DNA from: an uncultured Lachnospiraceae bacterium
GTDB taxonomy: Bacteria > Bacillota > Clostridia > Lachnospirales > Lachnospiraceae
Direction of reading: 5' to 3'
Length of the DNA: 64,000 nt
Assembly (NCBI GenBank): GCA_905233955.1
Contig: CAJOFQ010000003.1
Location: 1 to 64,000 of the forward strand
The notes beneath the pieces were generated by a model. That model did not search any database. It saw only the letters and a list, made by a program, of their open reading frames with translations, and was not told the DNA's origin. Numbering within the stretch: position 1 is the first letter of the stretch; every line of letters begins with the position of its first letter. The position numbers and the translations under genes were made by a program. Below are positions 60,778 through 64,000 of this stretch, in pieces.

Positions 60778-61236
60778 TCAGGAAATATCTATCTCATCTA
60801 CCAGAGCTGAAATCTCAAAGATAGAGATCAGCTCATCTCCCTTCTTGCCTATTCCGTTAATATAAGTATCGCTCTTCTTGACATTGCGGTCGATGTCAGT
60901 CTCGCCCAGAGTCAGAACCTCCTTGACCTCATCAACCAGAACACCAACTGTACCCTGAAGCTCAAGCTTAAGGATTATAATACGGGACTGCTTGGTGATT
61001 TCATCATCACCTAAACCCATCTTAAGCCTTGCGCTCATAACAGGAACAACTTCACCACGAATATTAATGATACCAACATAATGTGACGCAGCCTTAGGTA
61101 CGCGTGTAATTCTCTGCATGCGCACTATATTATCTATAAAAGAAATATCAATACCGTACTGCTCGTCACCGATCTTAACAACTATATACTGAACCCGTTC
61201 CTCTTCGACCATATCCAGTTCTTTTGCGTCGCTCAT
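60778..61236 (-). CDS. cheW: Chemotaxis coupling protein CheW
   Basis: Scaffold that links receptors to CheA. 152 residues made of the single CheW SH3-like double barrel: QYIVVKIGDEQYGIDISFID, VPKAASHYVGIINIRGEVVP and GVLVDEVKEVLTL. Follows cheA by 15 bases. Confidence 0.95.
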   Translation of the reverse strand: MSDAKELDMVEEERVQYIVVKIGDEQYGIDISFIDNIVRMQRITRVPKAASHYVGIINIRGEVVPVMSARLKMGLGDDEITKQSRIIILKLELQGTVGVLVDEVKEVLTLGETDIDRNVKKSDTYINGIGKKGDELISIFEISALVDEIDIS

Positions 61237-61251
61237 GACTTCCTCCCCCTA

Positions 61252-63387
61252 TTAAAACAGTGCGTTGACATCAAGAATCAATGCAACCTCGCCGTCGCCG
61301 AGGATAGTAGCACCACTAATGATCTTGTTATTCTCAATAACCTTACCAATGGACTTAATAACTACTTCAAGCTGACCAATAAGATTATCAACAACAAGTC
61401 CTGCTGCATTATCACCCTTCTTAACAACAACGACAGTCAGATCCTTAGTTTCGTCTCCGCTTTCTTCTGAATCAAGAACTTCATCCAGGCGAACCAACGG
61501 AATGACCATTCCACGCAGATGAATTACTTCTTTTGCTTCTACATATTTGACTTCATTGATCGGAATAGTCTCAATAGTCATGATGCTTGCAAGCGCAATA
61601 GCGTATTTCTCGCTTCGAACTTCAACCATCAAAGCCTGGATAATGGCAAGAGTCAACGGAAGCCTTACGGTAAAGGTAGATCCCTGACCCATAACTGACT
61701 TGACTTCTACATCACCGCCAAGAGCCTCGATGTTGGATTTTACAACATCCAGACCTACGCCGCGACCGGAAATGTCTGTAATCTGTTTAGCCATTGAAAA
61801 GCTCGGCATGAACAGAAAATCAATTATTTCCTTCTGAGATAATCCTTCAGCCTCATCCTCTGTTACAAGGCCGCGCTCAATCGCCTTATTAAGGACAGCC
61901 TCTGTATTGATTCCGCCGCCATCGTCTCCGACTTGGATAATTACATTATTACCTTCCTGGAAAGCGTTCAGGAAGATATTACCTGTCTCAGGCTTGCCGG
62001 CCTTGCGGCGTTCCTCAACAGACTCAATACCGTGGTCTGCTGAATTACGAAGCAAATGCTGTAAGGGATCGCCGATCTGATCCACAACAGTACGATCCAG
62101 CTCTGTTTCCTCACCAGTCATAACAAGCTCCATCGGCTTGTTAAGCTTACGGGAAAGGTCACGGATCATACGAGGGAATTTGTTAACTGTAGTCTCAATA
62201 GGAACCATTCGAACCTGCATAACAGATTCATGAAGGCTGGTTGCCACACGCTCCAGATACTCAATCTGTTCATGGAAGAACTGGCTGTTGATCTCGCTTG
62301 AATTCTCGCCTGAGCTTAAGGATACCAGAGAGTTCTTGGCAATGATAAGCTCGGATACCTGATTCATCAGGGCATCAAGCTTCTCGATATCTACACGGAC
62401 AGTTCTGGCTGTAACAGGCTTGTTGGCTGTCTTCTGGGCTGCCTTCTTGCCGCCGGACTTGGCCGGAGCCTTAGTCTCCTTAACAGCAGGCTTTTCTTCC
62501 TTGACAGGTGCCGCAGGTTCTGCAGCCGGTTCAGGTGCGGCAGGCTCTTCTGCTGCTTCGGCGCCTCCTTCAGGATACATGTCAAGAGTTACCTTGTCAG
62601 CGTCAACCGACTCTATTTCTGACACTGCCAAAACTGCTTCGCGAATTGGAGCAACATCGTCAGCATCAGCGGAAATAATTGTATTAAATGTGAGATCGAA
62701 TTTCTCATCCTCAATATCCTGTGAACTGGGATTGTAGACCAAAATCTCTCCGAAATCCTCCATAGCCTTGAATGCCAGGAATGCACGGGCGGCCTTAAGC
62801 AGGCAGTCCGACTGAATATGCACTGTAAATCCGAACAGATTAAGACCGGATTCTGAAGCCTCTTTTAATTTGGCTCTGGCCTCATCATCCAATGTCATAC
62901 GCTTGAACAGATCCTTGCCATTGGGATCCTCGTCTTCTTTTGCATCCTCTGATGCTGCCGCAGGCTCAGAAGCTGCCTCCTCAGGCACATCAGATGACTG
63001 GCCGCCGCTCTCTAAGAAAGCGTTGATCTTCTTAATGAGAACATCGTTATCCTCGGTTCCTTCGTTAGATGTCTCTTTTACTGTGTCAAGATATCCCTCA
63101 ATGGCATCCAGACATTGAAACATGATATCGATCAATTCACTGTTAACCTTGATCGTATCGTTACGAACCTCCTGGAACAGATTCTCCATATCATGTGTAA
63201 GGTGCTGCATACGCTTAAAGCCCATGGTTCCTGCCATACCTTTAAGCGAGTGAGCCGCACGGAAAATTTCATTAACCGTATCAGCGTTCTCCGGCTCCTT
63301 CTCCAAGATCATGATGTTGTCAGAAAGAGCCTGCAGATGCTCATTCGTCTCATCAATGAAAATGTCCAGATACTGACTTACATCCAT
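61252..63387 (-). CDS. cheA: Chemotaxis histidine kinase CheA
   Basis: Autophosphorylating kinase that passes phosphate to CheY and CheB. 711 residues in domain order: P1 Hpt with phospho-His H46 in FRAAHSLKG; an acidic P2-like region and Ala/Pro/Glu linker with repeats (about 255-315); P3 dimer helices (RTVRVDIEKLDALMNQVSEL); P4 kinase with N-box HLLRNSADHGIE, GDDGGGI and GRGVGLDVVKSNIEALGG; and P5 CheW-like at the end. Intact; directly before cheW. Confidence 0.96.
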   Translation of the reverse strand: MDVSQYLDIFIDETNEHLQALSDNIMILEKEPENADTVNEIFRAAHSLKGMAGTMGFKRMQHLTHDMENLFQEVRNDTIKVNSELIDIMFQCLDAIEGYLDTVKETSNEGTEDNDVLIKKINAFLESGGQSSDVPEEAASEPAAASEDAKEDEDPNGKDLFKRMTLDDEARAKLKEASESGLNLFGFTVHIQSDCLLKAARAFLAFKAMEDFGEILVYNPSSQDIEDEKFDLTFNTIISADADDVAPIREAVLAVSEIESVDADKVTLDMYPEGGAEAAEEPAAPEPAAEPAAPVKEEKPAVKETKAPAKSGGKKAAQKTANKPVTARTVRVDIEKLDALMNQVSELIIAKNSLVSLSSGENSSEINSQFFHEQIEYLERVATSLHESVMQVRMVPIETTVNKFPRMIRDLSRKLNKPMELVMTGEETELDRTVVDQIGDPLQHLLRNSADHGIESVEERRKAGKPETGNIFLNAFQEGNNVIIQVGDDGGGINTEAVLNKAIERGLVTEDEAEGLSQKEIIDFLFMPSFSMAKQITDISGRGVGLDVVKSNIEALGGDVEVKSVMGQGSTFTVRLPLTLAIIQALMVEVRSEKYAIALASIMTIETIPINEVKYVEAKEVIHLRGMVIPLVRLDEVLDSEESGDETKDLTVVVVKKGDNAAGLVVDNLIGQLEVVIKSIGKVIENNKIISGATILGDGEVALILDVNALF

Positions 63388-63389
63388 AA

Positions 63390-64000
63390 TTATACCCCCA
63401 ATTTCTTTGTGATGGCACTGGATATCTGTGTGATAGGCTGCGACTCGTTGGAAAGTCCCGCCTGATCAGCCGCTTTCGGCATACCGTACACGACACAGGT
63501 ATCTTCACTTTGTGTGATAACATACAGATCTTTAACTTTGCCTAAAGATTTAATTCCTGCAGAACCATCCGCTCCCATGCCGGTAAGCACGGTGCAAATA
63601 ATATGGTCACAATTAACCTTGCGAAGCGATTCATACATAACATCAGCGCAGGGTCTTAGGTTGTTCACCGGAGGGTCATCATATACCCTGCAGGCTAACT
63701 GTCCCGATGAGTGATTAACGATCTGCAGATGCCGCCCTCCAGGAGCTATGTAGACTGTGTTCTTCTTGAGAACTTCGCCATCTTCTGCTTCCTTGACGGA
63801 AAGATTGGATTTGGCGTCGATCCTCTCGGCAAGAGACGCCGTAAATCCCTTTGGCATGTGCTGAACAATAACTACAGGAACTCCAATGTTCTTGGGGAAC
63901 ATCGGCAGCAGTGTGTGCAACGCCTGCGGTCCTCCTGTAGAACTGGCAATGGCCACAAGAGAATACTTCCCGGTATAGCCGGATGATGGTGCCCTAACAT
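63390..64000 (-). CDS. cheB: Protein-glutamate methylesterase CheB, N-terminus outside window
   Basis: Removes methyl groups from receptors; activated by phosphorylation. The visible part is the C-terminal methylesterase: SSTGGPQAL (catalytic Ser), QHMPKGFTASLAERID (catalytic His), VLTGMGADGSAG (catalytic Asp region). The frame is open through 64000, preceded by a Ser/Gly linker, so the receiver domain lies outside. A GTG at 63956 could serve as a start but it cuts into the domain edge; the linker upstream argues for a full-length CheB. Two bases separate it from cheA. Confidence 0.93.
   Translation of the reverse strand, partial: VRAPSSGYTGKYSLVAIASSTGGPQALHTLLPMFPKNIGVPVVIVQHMPKGFTASLAERIDAKSNLSVKEAEDGEVLKKNTVYIAPGGRHLQIVNHSSGQLACRVYDDPPVNNLRPCADVMYESLRKVNCDHIICTVLTGMGADGSAGIKSLGKVKDLYVITQSEDTCVVYGMPKAADQAGLSNESQPITQISSAITKKLGV

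Noticed and set aside
1..64000. tRNA, rRNA and CRISPR arrays
   Set aside because: I found no cloverleaf-like or ribosomal sequence and no spaced repeat array by reading; absence is limited by reading without tools.

Overview
This window looks like a chromosomal segment of an anaerobic, motile, low-to-mid GC Firmicute, most likely a Lachnospiraceae member (Butyrivibrio, Pseudobutyrivibrio, Roseburia or Lachnospira type). The evidence is the conserved rpsB-tsf-pyrH-frr-uppS-cdsA-dxr-rseP-ispG-polC block, a PolC-type polymerase, a sepF/YggS cluster, a cheB-cheA-cheW-cheC-cheD-sigma28-fapA motility run, an Nfn-like flavoprotein pair and a large 2-hydroxyacyl-CoA dehydratase activase-like protein. 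The genus is inference from gene content and phrasing of the proteins; no database search was possible.

Layout. (1) 1-6.7 kb: a leftward type I-E CRISPR-Cas operon, cas3-cse1-cse2-cas7e-cas5e, running off the left edge; adaptation genes and any array would lie beyond position 1. Its start abuts a helix-turn-helix gene remnant on the other strand that has lost its start codon, which suggests an insertion junction. (2) 6.7-11.8 kb: accessory small genes, a Ser-rich secreted LRR protein, an rluD-type pseudouridine synthase and a phosphoribosyltransferase. (3) 11.9-21.6 kb, leftward: two CobW-family proteins, an Nfn-like flavoprotein pair, an HlyD-like membrane protein, yggS, sepF, aroB, lspA and an SDR dehydrogenase. 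(4) 21.6-29.5 kb: a MITE-like inverted-repeat element, argS, glmM, xth (rightward), a DUF2225 protein, glnS and a rhomboid-like pseudoprotease with a zinc ribbon. (5) 29.7-33.9 kb: one 1415-residue activase-like protein, rightward. (6) 34.1-40.5 kb, leftward: an unusual esterase fusion, ppk1, a degenerate ppx-like gene and pheA. (7) 40.5-54.7 kb, leftward: translation, nucleotide, isoprenoid and envelope core block with a deacetylase and a bactofilin inserted between tsf and pyrH. (8) 54.8-64 kb, leftward: flagellar/chemotaxis genes from cheB (cut by the right edge) through fliA and fapA to a catalytic-domain-less MltG-like protein.

How the genes work together. The motility end supplies signalling (CheA, CheW, CheB) and adaptation (CheC, CheD) plus the flagellar sigma factor. 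The core block runs from ribosome assembly to undecaprenyl phosphate and phospholipid precursors, and feeds the envelope theme of bactofilin, deacetylase, LspA and SepF. PPK1 with the altered Ppx relative and the fused esterase forms a compact polyphosphate-linked neighbourhood. No tRNA, rRNA or CRISPR array was seen in the window. The least conventional points are the start-less HTH/Cas junction, the N-domain plus esterase fusion, the Ppx relative lacking expected catalytic residues, the CobW fusion and the MITE-like element; none of these is proven to be a new system from sequence alone.
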